From Lentimicrobiaceae bacterium (GTDB taxonomy: Bacteria; Bacteroidota; Bacteroidia; Bacteroidales; F082), in contig SUWV01000018.1 in assembly GCA_015061315.1 (NCBI GenBank), positions 1 to 52,441 of the forward strand: a stretch of DNA of 52,441 bases, written 5' to 3'. The notes beneath the pieces were generated by a model. That model was not told the DNA's origin, searched no databases, and saw nothing but the letters and a program-made list of their open reading frames with translations. Position numbers and translations under genes: made by a program. Below, piece by piece: positions 35,053-43,670 of this stretch. Each line of letters begins with the position of its first letter. Position 1 is the stretch's first letter.

Positions 35053-37032
35053 ATGAAAAGGCTGAGATACATATTAATATCATTATTTCTATTACTCCAA
35101 CTCGAGTCATTTTCTCAGCTCAACCACAAACATTTCATCACCATGGGACGCATCGAGTTGTCGGAAGAAAACTACTCTGATGCCATTTACAACTTCAACA
35201 AGGCTATCATCGCCAAACCCAAAGATTTTGAAGGTTACTTCCTCAGAGGTATAGCGAAATATAGTCTCAACGATTACATCGGCTCGGTAGAAGACTTCAA
35301 CAAGACTCTCGAGATACATCCATTATATGTCAGAGCTTATCATTACAGAGGTATCGCCAACGACAGACTTGGCAACTATGCTGACGCTAAGAAAGACTAT
35401 GCCAAAGCCATCACCCTCGACCCTTACGACGCTGAGCTTCATATAGCCATGGGCTCGACGCTACTGCATCTCAACGAGTTTGAAGATGCTGTGGCAAGTT
35501 TCGACACAGCGATAATCATCAAGCCCGACAACGCTTACGCTTATATCAACAGAGGCATCGCAAAGAGATATTTAGACCGACTCGACGACGCCATCGACGA
35601 CCTTAACAAAGCCGTCTATTATGACTTCTTCAACGCCGAAGCCTTGGTGAGAAGAGGCATCATACAGATGGAACGCGAAAATTATCACGACGCTCTATTA
35701 GATTTCAACAAAGCCTTGAAGTTAGATGGCGATAACTCCATAATATTTTTCAACAGAGGAACAGCATACCTCAATATAGGCGACACTATTTCAGCATTGA
35801 GAGACTATGAACGTGTCAATAATCTCGATGAACGCAACGCACTGACATACTTTAACAGAGCCTTGATTTACGGTCAGCTGGAAGAAAACGACATAGCACT
35901 CGCGCTATTTAATAAGGTGATAGAGATAAACCCGCAGAACATATACGGATATTTCAACAGAGGCATCTTACATTATAAGATGAACGACTTGGACGAAGCA
36001 GAAAACGACTTCACTAAAGTCATTGAGCTGTTCCCTGATTTCATCGACGCATGGGTCAACAGGTCTGTCATTAGATATGAAAAAGGCGATCTGAAAGGAG
36101 CCGAAGCCGACCAACTGAAATCTAAAGAAATCATTAATCTCGTCAGTTCCGATGATAAAGCCATCGACTCTATATATAAGTCTTATTCTAATTCAATAGA
36201 TTACGACAAAATCATAGCCTTCGACTCCGACTTCAGCAACGGTGATAAAGGTGGTAAACTCGCTCAGTTCTCTTCCATCGACATAAAACCCTTCAACAAT
36301 TATATCGTAGGAATAGTAGAGGTCAATTCTAAAGATAATAGCAAAAACCATTTCATCGACGCCAACTTGAGCTACATCAATGAAAACAACAATATCAATG
36401 GCGTGCAGCTGACTTATATCCTCAACGATTTCTCCGACAATAATCATCAATCTGTACTTAACGACTCTATCATAAGCCTCATTGAAGATAAAGACCTAAA
36501 GACATTCTTAACAGCACTGATGAATTATGAGATACATAACTATCAACATGCGGAAAAATATTTTAACATGTTGAAAAACAACGATACCTTTAAAGTATAT
36601 TCTAATATCAATATTGCATCTCTGCAAAAAGACAAAGCCGAGCTGATATTGTCAAGCCATAGTTATAACGAGCCTGTAAGCATCAGTAACAAAAAAGCAT
36701 CCGACAAAAGGAACATCAGCGATGTTGTCAAGCCCGACTATCAGCAGGCTCTGAACACACTGACGGAGACAGCGAAAAAAGACAAGACTAATCCTTTTGT
36801 CTGGTATAACTTAGGTAATGTCCATCTTCAGATGCAGGAGTTTCATAAAGCTATCGACGACTATACTCTCGCGATAAAATACGAGAAGAATTTAGCTGAA
36901 GCTTATTACAACAGAGGTCTGACCTTACTCTTCCTCGGCGAGAAAGAATTGGCGAACAGCGATTTAAGTAAAGCAGGAGAGTTAGGCATCACCGAAGCTT
37001 ACGCCGTGATAAAAAGATTTATCAACAATTAA
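35053..37032 (+). CDS. Secreted or periplasmic TPR-repeat protein
   Basis: A 659-aa protein when started at 35053, which places a signal peptide (MKRLRYILISLFLLLQLESFSQ) at the N-terminus; an upstream start at 35020 would overlap the LytTR gene. About ten tetratricopeptide repeats cover the first ~360 residues (recurring A-Y-x-N-R-G-I/L and D-Y-x-K-A-I-x-L-x-P patterns). A less repetitive middle follows, and two more TPRs close the protein (NPFVWYNLGNVHLQMQEFHKAIDDYT). TPRs bind protein partners. The operon with a LytTR regulator suggests an envelope sensing or assembly role, but the partner is unknown. Its stop codon overlaps the hydF stop tail to tail. Confidence 0.85.
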   Translation: MKRLRYILISLFLLLQLESFSQLNHKHFITMGRIELSEENYSDAIYNFNKAIIAKPKDFEGYFLRGIAKYSLNDYIGSVEDFNKTLEIHPLYVRAYHYRGIANDRLGNYADAKKDYAKAITLDPYDAELHIAMGSTLLHLNEFEDAVASFDTAIIIKPDNAYAYINRGIAKRYLDRLDDAIDDLNKAVYYDFFNAEALVRRGIIQMERENYHDALLDFNKALKLDGDNSIIFFNRGTAYLNIGDTISALRDYERVNNLDERNALTYFNRALIYGQLEENDIALALFNKVIEINPQNIYGYFNRGILHYKMNDLDEAENDFTKVIELFPDFIDAWVNRSVIRYEKGDLKGAEADQLKSKEIINLVSSDDKAIDSIYKSYSNSIDYDKIIAFDSDFSNGDKGGKLAQFSSIDIKPFNNYIVGIVEVNSKDNSKNHFIDANLSYINENNNINGVQLTYILNDFSDNNHQSVLNDSIISLIEDKDLKTFLTALMNYEIHNYQHAEKYFNMLKNNDTFKVYSNINIASLQKDKAELILSSHSYNEPVSISNKKASDKRNISDVVKPDYQQALNTLTETAKKDKTNPFVWYNLGNVHLQMQEFHKAIDDYTLAIKYEKNLAEAYYNRGLTLLFLGEKELANSDLSKAGELGITEAYAVIKRFINN

Positions 37033-38237
37033 ATCGTCACCTTATTTAATATGCCCGTCAATGCAGCTATCGCTATTCCGTAGTTCGTGATAGGGATATT
37101 CTGCGCCTTAGCTCTTCTCACTCTCGACAATACATGACGGCGTGTAAACATACAAGCGCCACAATGAATGATGATGTCGTACTGACTTAAATCTTCAGGG
37201 AAATCGTTGCCCGACACAATGTCTATTTGCAGTTCCTCACCGAATTTCTTACGTAACATCTTAGGCAGTTTCACTCTTCCTATATCTTCGTTTTGCGGTA
37301 TGTGAGAGCAAGCTTCTGCTATCAGCACCTTACCGTTTTTAGGCAAAGCCATCAGAGCGTCAGCAGCTTCACGGAAGGTATCGATGTCGCCTTTATGACG
37401 AGCCATCAGCACCGAGAAGGAAGTGAGTTTCGTCTCTTTAGGTGTGAGAGCCTGTACCTGAGCGAAGACCTGCGAGTCGGTTATTATCAAAGATGGCGGA
37501 TTGTTAAGATTTTTTAACATCAGCGGTAGCTCTTCTGGAGCGCAGCATAAAGCCAGAGCATGTTTGTCGAGAAGGTTACGTAAGGTAACGACCTGAGGCT
37601 GTATCAATCTTCCTTTGGGAGCCGAAGCGTCCTGAGGCATCACGAGCACAACCACATCGCCAGCCTTGACTAAAGAATACGTTATGTCGTCTAAGTTGTC
37701 GTCATTGCTATATAACGACGCCATCTTATCCAACAACACGTCTATTCCCCTACCCTCTTTCGCCGAGACAGGAATAATATCCTCATTCAAAGCACTCTTC
37801 CATAAGTCAGTGTCAGTTGCTGAAGTGGACACATTCAATGTGTCCGTACAGGTGAAGTCAGCATCAACTTTAGTCATGACGAATATCGTCGGTATGTCGG
37901 CTTTCTTGAAGAAGTCGCGCCATTGCAGCTCATAGCTTATATCATCAGGCTTGCCATTGACGAGTATCAAAGCCATATCAATCTGTTGAGCGGCGCGTTT
38001 AGTCCTTTCGTTGCGCATAGTTCCGAGCTCTCCTATGTCGTCGAAGCCTGCGGTGTCGCCGATGACAGCAGCGCCTATGCCTGGCAGCTCTATGTTCTTC
38101 CAGACAGTGTCTGTAGTGGTGCCCGCCACGTCCGACACTATAGAGACATCTTGTCCCGTAAGAGCATTCAACAATGTAGATTTGCCGACATTACGTCGTC
38201 CGAATATTCCTATGTGATAACGATTAGAACGTTGCAT
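37029..38237 (-). CDS. hydF: [FeFe]-hydrogenase maturation GTPase HydF, with a repeat insertion
   Basis: HydF is the GTPase scaffold on which the di-iron subcluster of the H-cluster is assembled before transfer to HydA. The 402-aa protein has the G1 motif GRRNVGKST (13-21), G3 DTAGFDDIG and G4-like TKVD. The C-terminal cluster ligands are ACSH and HCGAC (the C-x-H ... H-C-x-x-C pattern). The segment reading CTDTLNVSTSATDTDLW, just after TKVDADF, is encoded by the GGACACATTCAATGTGTCC palindrome and looks like an in-frame insertion in the GTPase domain. It is last in the minus-strand cluster hydE-hydG-hydF. Confidence 0.95.
   Translation of the reverse strand: MQRSNRYHIGIFGRRNVGKSTLLNALTGQDVSIVSDVAGTTTDTVWKNIELPGIGAAVIGDTAGFDDIGELGTMRNERTKRAAQQIDMALILVNGKPDDISYELQWRDFFKKADIPTIFVMTKVDADFTCTDTLNVSTSATDTDLWKSALNEDIIPVSAKEGRGIDVLLDKMASLYSNDDNLDDITYSLVKAGDVVVLVMPQDASAPKGRLIQPQVVTLRNLLDKHALALCCAPEELPLMLKNLNNPPSLIITDSQVFAQVQALTPKETKLTSFSVLMARHKGDIDTFREAADALMALPKNGKVLIAEACSHIPQNEDIGRVKLPKMLRKKFGEELQIDIVSGNDFPEDLSQYDIIIHCGACMFTRRHVLSRVRRAKAQNIPITNYGIAIAALTGILNKVTI
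37790..37860 (-). repeat. Palindromic repeat inside hydF
   Basis: A perfect copy of GGACACATTCAATGTGTCC at 37827-37845, with the flanks GT and GTAC as in the intergenic copy at 45617. On the hydF strand it reads DTLNVS, the same frame and orientation as in uvrC. Confidence 0.85.
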
Positions 38238-38239
38238 GG

Positions 38240-38332
38240 TAATTTACAGTTTACAATTAACAATTAACAGTTAACAGTTATACATTATTGTTAATTGTCA
38301 ATTGTCAATTGTCAATTGTTAATTGTTAATTA
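38240..38332. repeat. TCAATTG/TTAATTG heptamer inverted repeat (hydF-hydG spacer)
   Basis: TTACAATTAACAATTAACAG-type units face TTGTCAATTGTCAATTGTTA-type units, so the spacer transcript can form a long AU-rich hairpin. The hydG-hydE spacer (39775-39815) carries the related AAATTGTTAATTGTAAATTG. Confidence 0.75.
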
Positions 38333-38333
38333 T

Positions 38334-39752
38334 TTAAAATCTAAAGTCTCTCTCTCCGTGATCTATTGCATCTAAGTATTTCGATGCTGTCGCGCGTGCC
38401 TTCTCATTTGGTATGTGGCTCAGCAGGCGTTGTATCATAGCTTCTGCCTTTACTTTCACCTCTGGCGACGCATAGTCTTTCACATATTCTTTAAGGGTGA
38501 GCAATGCGTTAGGCAAGCAGCAGTTAGCAATCTGACCGCTCTTGAGCAATGACATAAATCTGTCGCCTGTTCTTCCTTCGCGATAACATGCAGTACAGAA
38601 GCTCGGGATATGGTCGAGGTCGAGGAGCCAGCCTACTACCTCATCGAGGGTACGATGGTCGGCCACGTCGAACTGTGCCGAGTTCTCGCTTTCGTCTTCA
38701 GGTTTAACATAACCGCCGACGCTGGTACGCGAGCCTCCACTGATCTGCGAGATACCGAGTTCCAAGAGGCGAGCGCGGCTCTTCTCGCTCTCACGAGTAG
38801 AGATGATCATACCTGTATAAGGAACAGCTATTCTGATGATAGCCACTATTCTGTAGAAGATGTCGTCAGGCACAGCGTTCTTGAAGTCGGCTGTGTCGAT
38901 ATCGTCTGCCATACATAATCGTGGTACGCTGATGGTATGAGGACCTACGCCGTAAGTCTCTTCGAGATGTTCTGCGTGCATGAGCAATCCGACGAAGTCG
39001 TAACGATAGGTCTCCAATCCGAACAAGACGCCGATACCGACATCGTCGATGCCGCCTTGCATAGCGCGGTCCATAGCCTCAGTATGATAGGCGTAGTCGC
39101 TCTTAGGTCCTGTAGGATGCAGAGCCTCATAGTTTTCTTTGTTATATGTCTCTTGGAAAAGTATGTAAGTTCCGATGCCAGCGTCGCGGAGCTTACGGTA
39201 GTTCTCTACTGTTGTGGCAGCGATATTGACATTGACGCGGCGTATCGCACCGTTTTTATGCTTGATGCTATAAATAGTCTTGATGCTTTCGAGAATATAT
39301 TCGATAGGATTCTCCACTGGATGTTCACCAGCTTCGAGAGCGAGACGTTTGTGACCCATATCTTGAAGCGCGATGACTTCCTGACGTATCTCTTCCTGAG
39401 AAAGTTTCTTACGGCGGATGGTCTTGTTTTTAAGATGATAAGGACAATAGACGCAGCCGTTGACGCAGTAGTTGGAGAGATAAAGCGGAGCGAACATCAC
39501 TATTCTGTTGCCGTAGAATTTATGTTTTATCTCACGGGCTATCTCGTAAATCTCGTTGATAATTTCTTGGTCGTTGCATTCTAAGAGAAGCGCTGCTTCG
39601 CGGTGAGTGAGGCCCTTACACTCGCGGGCTTTCTTTAATATTGATTTAATCAGTTCTGTGTTATTGCTGTTTTCGCGAGCATAAGCCATCGTTTCGCGAA
39701 TCTCGGAATCGTTGATAAATTCCTCTGCTATCTGTGATTTGACATTATACAT
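38334..39752 (-). CDS. hydG: [FeFe]-hydrogenase maturation radical SAM enzyme HydG
   Basis: HydG cleaves tyrosine to give the CO and cyanide ligands of the H-cluster. The 472-aa protein has the radical SAM CX3CX2C motif as CVNGCVYC. The C-terminal motif CTACYREGRTGDRFM with a downstream Cys pair (ANCC) matches the CX2CX22C site that binds the auxiliary cluster. It sits between hydE and hydF with ~55 and ~95 nt repeat-filled spacers. A radical SAM relative, ThiH, is similar in sequence, but the flanking hydE and hydF and the C-terminal Cys site decide for HydG. Confidence 0.96.
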   Translation of the reverse strand: MYNVKSQIAEEFINDSEIRETMAYARENSNNTELIKSILKKARECKGLTHREAALLLECNDQEIINEIYEIAREIKHKFYGNRIVMFAPLYLSNYCVNGCVYCPYHLKNKTIRRKKLSQEEIRQEVIALQDMGHKRLALEAGEHPVENPIEYILESIKTIYSIKHKNGAIRRVNVNIAATTVENYRKLRDAGIGTYILFQETYNKENYEALHPTGPKSDYAYHTEAMDRAMQGGIDDVGIGVLFGLETYRYDFVGLLMHAEHLEETYGVGPHTISVPRLCMADDIDTADFKNAVPDDIFYRIVAIIRIAVPYTGMIISTRESEKSRARLLELGISQISGGSRTSVGGYVKPEDESENSAQFDVADHRTLDEVVGWLLDLDHIPSFCTACYREGRTGDRFMSLLKSGQIANCCLPNALLTLKEYVKDYASPEVKVKAEAMIQRLLSHIPNEKARATASKYLDAIDHGERDFRF

Positions 39753-39806
39753 AATATGTTGTTTTATTAATCTAACTCTAAATTGTTAATTGTAAATTGT
39801 AAATTG

Positions 39807-40868
39807 TTAACTCTTAAAATCGCCTCTGGCATAGTCGATATGATAGCCTATGGCATTAAGTCTGTCTTCTAATTGTTGCATCTGCTGAGCCGATTCGGCG
39901 CCAGTGCTTTTCTTATTGTCGTATATAGAATATTTCTTACGTTGTTCTACGGGCGAGATATTAGGCATCACCACGTTAGCTCCAGCGAGTATGGCACGTT
40001 CCATGCCGTCGGGACATAAGGTGGCGAGTGCTGTCGTAGCAGGCAGTAAGACCGTAGGGAAACGCAGTCTCAACAAAGAAAGCATCAATATTGTTTTGTC
40101 GGCGCTGCCATGGCTCTCGTTCTCGAATGGGGTGTTGGTAGCAGGCAGAAAAGGACCTATGCCTATCATCTGCGGCTGCAGCTCTTCCAAAAATCTTATG
40201 TCTTCATAGAGATGTTCGTCGGTCTGACCGGGGCTGCCTATCATCATGCCGCTGCCTGTTTGAAAGCCGAGACGTTTTAATGTGAAGAGACACTCTCTCC
40301 TATTCTCGGCACTCATCATAGAAGGATGCAGCTGCTGATAATGCTCCTCGTTACGCGTCTCATGACGCAACAAAAACCTGTTGGCGCCAGCTTCTTTAAA
40401 AGCGGCGTACGCCTCCGCGCTACGTTCTCCGACGGATAAGGTGATAGCCTTGTCGGGATAAGCAGCACGCACCGTCTTCACCACATCAACGACCCAAGCA
40501 TCGTTTTGAAAAGGATCTTCGCCGCCCTGCATAACGAAAGTGTTGAAGCCCAATTTGTCGGCTTCCTTACAACATTCTAAGATCTCTTCTTTAGCGAGAC
40601 GATAACGCTGAGCGTTTTTGTTCGAGGCACGGATACCGCAATAGTAGCAGTTGTTCTTACAATAGGAACTTATCTCGAGAAGCGCCCTGACGAAGATGCC
40701 TTTGCCATAATGTCTCACCGCGACTTCTTGAGCCTTAGAACGAAGATACTCGCGCTCGTCAGCAGATAAGGAAGAAAGCAGAACCATCCACTCATCGCGA
40801 CTCAAAGCATCGCCGACAGCAAGACGATCGATAATATCATAATGACTTTTTTCCATTGAATCCTTCAA
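39807..40868 (-). CDS. hydE: [FeFe]-hydrogenase maturation radical SAM enzyme HydE
   Basis: HydE is the radical SAM enzyme that acts with HydG and HydF in making the dithiomethylamine-bridged di-iron unit. The 353-aa protein has CKNNCYYC as the radical SAM CX3CX2C motif in the context EISSYCKNNCYYCGIRASN, then FVMQGGEDPF and the MMIGSPGQTDEHL segment typical of the HydE/BioB-like group. It is the first gene of hydE-hydG-hydF. Starts at 40868 or 40856 are both possible. A TATATTTG -7 motif lies upstream. No hydA is in the window. Confidence 0.95.
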   Translation of the reverse strand: MKDSMEKSHYDIIDRLAVGDALSRDEWMVLLSSLSADEREYLRSKAQEVAVRHYGKGIFVRALLEISSYCKNNCYYCGIRASNKNAQRYRLAKEEILECCKEADKLGFNTFVMQGGEDPFQNDAWVVDVVKTVRAAYPDKAITLSVGERSAEAYAAFKEAGANRFLLRHETRNEEHYQQLHPSMMSAENRRECLFTLKRLGFQTGSGMMIGSPGQTDEHLYEDIRFLEELQPQMIGIGPFLPATNTPFENESHGSADKTILMLSLLRLRFPTVLLPATTALATLCPDGMERAILAGANVVMPNISPVEQRKKYSIYDNKKSTGAESAQQMQQLEDRLNAIGYHIDYARGDFKS

Positions 40869-40902
40869 AAGAAAAATTATTACTTACATTTTTTTAATAA
40901 TG

Positions 40903-40910
40903 CAAATATA
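40903..40910 (-). promoter_or_regulatory. Probable -7 element of hydEGF
   Basis: TATATTTG on the minus strand, 34 nt before hydE. Candidate TTTG boxes lie 16 and 23 nt upstream, neither at the ideal spacing. Confidence 0.45.
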
Positions 40911-40968
40911 CGAAAAAGACGAAAGGCAAAAGTCAAAAGTCGAAAGATTTTTTTAAGTCAATAAGTAG

Positions 40969-41019
40969 AGACGCGTCGATGATACCAATGCAAATAAATA
41001 ATATATCATTGACACGTCT
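40969..41019. repeat. 51-bp palindromic element, copy 3 (inverted)
   Basis: The reverse complement of copies 1 and 2 (AGACGCGTCGATGATACC ... GACACGTCT), followed by AGTCACTG octamers that run into the end of the acyltransferase gene. Confidence 0.85.
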
Positions 41020-41072
41020 TAATAAGTCACTGAGTCACTGAGTCACTGAGTCGCCGAGTAGAGACGTGTCTT
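41020..41072. repeat. AGTCACTG octamers and half-palindrome forming the acyltransferase 3' end
   Basis: Tandem AGTCACTG units followed by AGTAGAGACGTGTCTT. On the minus strand the last nine codons of the acyltransferase (KTRLYSATQ) and its TGA stop are read from this repeat. Confidence 0.75.
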
Positions 41073-42044
41073 AACCAAACGGTCCTTCACCTCACATATT
41101 ATCAAACAAATCACCATACTTATCAAAGCGAAGATTACATTAGGGAAGAATGTCCCTATTAATATTGAAGGTTCAATCTTAAAGACATAAAGCATCACGC
41201 CTTTCAAGCCGGCGAACACGATAAGATGAAGCGCGCATATTATCAAGGTGTTCCTCGCCACCGCCTGTACCAACTTCCTCTCACCGAATATGTCGTACAT
41301 CTTCTTACTTAAATACGCCATTGAATAACAGCCTGCCGCGCCGCCTGAGACAAACAAAAATATGTTGTTATAATGATTCGTGTGCATCGCGACCTTACCG
41401 TTGAAGATAAACACTGCAATCACGACAGCCGTCGATAACACAAAAAGATAAGGCTTGAAAATCTTATCACCATATTTCCTCAGCACACTGCCAAAATGAT
41501 AGAATAACAACGCCACAAGTGCTATGTCGATACAGAACGGCAGCCTCGATTTGTTAAATGTAGTGTTAAGAAATGCGAGTACAAATAATATCAAACTAAC
41601 AACGACATTATACTTTTCATTTTTATAAAGAAGATAATATAGATTCTCAACCAAGAACAGAGCCGCTAAGAACCAAAGCGGTATGTCGTGCACCATCGAC
41701 TTGGCATTAACCACCAAAGCCGCGAGCAAAGGAGAGAAGATACCGACAGCCTCATTAGCGTCGTCGCCGACTTTCCTCAGAATGAAAAGCCACAAGAGAT
41801 ACGTCAGTATGTTAAATATGATATACGGTATTATCAGCTGTTTGAAACGTCGTTTTGCAAACTGAAGATATGACGGATACTTCTCGAAGCTGAAAAGATA
41901 GCCCGACATAAAAAAGAAGAAGGGCATGTGAAAGGTATAAATGAAAGCCTCTGCCGGCTTATAAATTGCGGTATGAGCAAGCACTACGAGATATATCGCT
42001 ATCGCCTTGCCGTAGTCAATCCATGCAATACGGTTCGTCATCAT
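41043..42044 (-). CDS. Acyltransferase 3 family membrane protein
   Basis: A 333-aa membrane acyltransferase of the family that O-acetylates or acylates cell-surface glycans. It shows the N-terminal IAWIDYGKAIAIYLVVLAHT (family pattern with a conserved His), then HMPFFFFMSGYLFS and about ten hydrophobic segments. Its start overlaps the end of the upstream phosphoethanolamine-transferase-like gene by 4 nt (ATGA), so the two are translationally coupled and may modify the same envelope glycolipid. The last nine residues come from a repeat and are probably not native to the family. Confidence 0.87.
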   Translation of the reverse strand: MMTNRIAWIDYGKAIAIYLVVLAHTAIYKPAEAFIYTFHMPFFFFMSGYLFSFEKYPSYLQFAKRRFKQLIIPYIIFNILTYLLWLFILRKVGDDANEAVGIFSPLLAALVVNAKSMVHDIPLWFLAALFLVENLYYLLYKNEKYNVVVSLILFVLAFLNTTFNKSRLPFCIDIALVALLFYHFGSVLRKYGDKIFKPYLFVLSTAVVIAVFIFNGKVAMHTNHYNNIFLFVSGGAAGCYSMAYLSKKMYDIFGERKLVQAVARNTLIICALHLIVFAGLKGVMLYVFKIEPSILIGTFFPNVIFALISMVICLIICEVKDRLVKTRLYSATQ

Positions 42045-43570
42045 CTGAAAATACTTAACTGTGGTTCTATATATTCTGTCGTTATATCGGCTGCATCTAT
42101 TATGCTGTGGAACAGATAATCGCTGCGATATTTTTTGTCGCTATTGTCTTTCAAGTTCTCTATCATATCAGGGAACGACTGAGCGTATTTGTCGGAATAC
42201 CACACGAATGCTGCTGGATAATGCAGCTCGGGACGATCCGCGCCATGAAGATAATATCCATCTTCGCCCAACGACTCGCCATGATCGGAAAGGAAGATAA
42301 GTATCGACTTCTTGTCCCTGATAAGGTCTATCGTCTCCTTGATAAAATAGTCTGTATATAAGATGGTGTTGTCGTAAGAATTTATCATCTCTTCCTGCGT
42401 ATTCGACGACACCACCCTGCTTTTTATCACCGGCGTATAACGCTCAAACTCACCGGTATAATGCGAGTTATACCACCAATGCGAGCCTATGGAATGAAGT
42501 ATGTGAAGCTGCGTAGGATTATCGTCTTTCAGCTCATTCTCGAGATGAGGCAGTATGTCTTCGTCGAGCCATTTGTCGAAGGTATACACCGACTTATCAC
42601 CATTTACGTATATCAGGGTGTCGCACTCATTCATGAAGTAAGCGTATGTCGCGACGCTCTCCTGATTTGCTATCCATGTAGTTCTGAAGCCGGCGTCTTT
42701 AAATATCGTCACGAACGACTGTTCGTCATATGCGCGTTGAGGGTTAGCACTATCGGCGCGTGTCATAATCTGAGGCACACTCGTATGCGTGAAACACTCT
42801 GCTCCATATATGTCGGTAAGCGACACGAGATTATCTTCTTCCATGAGGTAAGGCGTCGTCTCTCTTTCATAGCCGTTGATCTGCAGATGGTCGTTACGCA
42901 GCGACTCTCCTATCACGAACACCACTACGAGCGAGTCGCTGTTAGCTACAGACTCGGAGGTGAAGGTCTCTCGATACTCAGCAGCGACATCTCTAATCTC
43001 AAAATAAAGTTTAAAATTGTAATATATCGAATAAGGCATACGCTGCGTAAGAGGTCGTTTCAACTGAGGTATAAAAGAGTTAGTCATAAATATTATGCCT
43101 AAGGCAACGATAAGATGTATGTATGGACGAGTGAAACTAATCTTCTTCCATCGCAGCCATACGATAGCGATTGATACGACGAGGGAAAGTAATATCAAGG
43201 AAACGAGCTGCCAGCTAACTACCTGCATATTAGTCCTTAAATCATTGATAAGCGCGAGCTCTATCGTCATGGGAGTGAGAGTCGCATTGACGGTATATCT
43301 GTAATATGCCAAGACAGTGCTGAATGCCACCAACAAAGGAAATGTGATGGCGAAGATATATTTGTTGATGGAAAGCAGATACAGCAAGCCGAAGGTGCCT
43401 ACAGCTATCGCGACCCACTGGAACGCCAACACCATAAAGTCGTGGAAGTTGGAATATGGCGAATCGGAAAATTCCGATAAGGTGAAGATAAGCGCATAGG
43501 CTACTGTGATTATAAATACAAAAAGTAACGGAACGAGTACTTTTTTAATAGCAGACCCTGATGTTTTCAT
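42041..43570 (-). CDS. Phosphoethanolamine transferase-like inner-membrane sulfatase-fold protein
   Basis: A 509-aa protein with five N-terminal transmembrane helices and a periplasmic alkaline-phosphatase/sulfatase-fold domain, the build of EptA/MCR-type lipid A phosphoethanolamine transferases. The metal and nucleophile positions are seen in VFVIGESLRNDHLQI (conserved E), CFTHTSVPQIMTR (the Thr expected to be phosphorylated) and IFLSDHGESLGEDGYYLHG (D-H pair and His). Some homologues decorate other glycans, so the acceptor is not certain. A modified lipid A can raise resistance to cationic peptides. It is translationally coupled to the acyltransferase that follows. Confidence 0.87.
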   Translation of the reverse strand: MKTSGSAIKKVLVPLLFVFIITVAYALIFTLSEFSDSPYSNFHDFMVLAFQWVAIAVGTFGLLYLLSINKYIFAITFPLLVAFSTVLAYYRYTVNATLTPMTIELALINDLRTNMQVVSWQLVSLILLSLVVSIAIVWLRWKKISFTRPYIHLIVALGIIFMTNSFIPQLKRPLTQRMPYSIYYNFKLYFEIRDVAAEYRETFTSESVANSDSLVVVFVIGESLRNDHLQINGYERETTPYLMEEDNLVSLTDIYGAECFTHTSVPQIMTRADSANPQRAYDEQSFVTIFKDAGFRTTWIANQESVATYAYFMNECDTLIYVNGDKSVYTFDKWLDEDILPHLENELKDDNPTQLHILHSIGSHWWYNSHYTGEFERYTPVIKSRVVSSNTQEEMINSYDNTILYTDYFIKETIDLIRDKKSILIFLSDHGESLGEDGYYLHGADRPELHYPAAFVWYSDKYAQSFPDMIENLKDNSDKKYRSDYLFHSIIDAADITTEYIEPQLSIFR

Positions 43571-43590
43571 TTCGTCATTGTTATTTTTTG

Positions 43591-43598
43591 CAAATTTA
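43591..43598 (-). promoter_or_regulatory. Probable -7 element for the transferase-acyltransferase pair
   Basis: TAAATTTG on the minus strand, 21 nt before the start codon; no clear -33 TTTG at the usual distance. Confidence 0.4.
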
Positions 43599-43670
43599 TA
43601 AAATCTTTTCAGAAAAAATCATAGAAACATGCCAATCTCGTTGATACGCATCTTGGTGACTTAATTATAT

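Noticed and set aside
38937..39584. 215-aa ORF antisense to hydG
   Set aside because: It lies wholly within the well-supported hydG gene on the other strand and has no recognisable domain, signal or own start context.
38334..39752. ThiH (thiamine biosynthesis) instead of HydG, given thiL in the window
   Set aside because: The C-terminal Cys motif and the flanking hydE and hydF identify HydG; thiL is 30 kb away in an unrelated cluster.
42461..43102. 213-aa ORF antisense to the phosphoethanolamine transferase-like gene
   Set aside because: Wholly inside a supported gene and rich in Arg and His as expected of an antisense frame.
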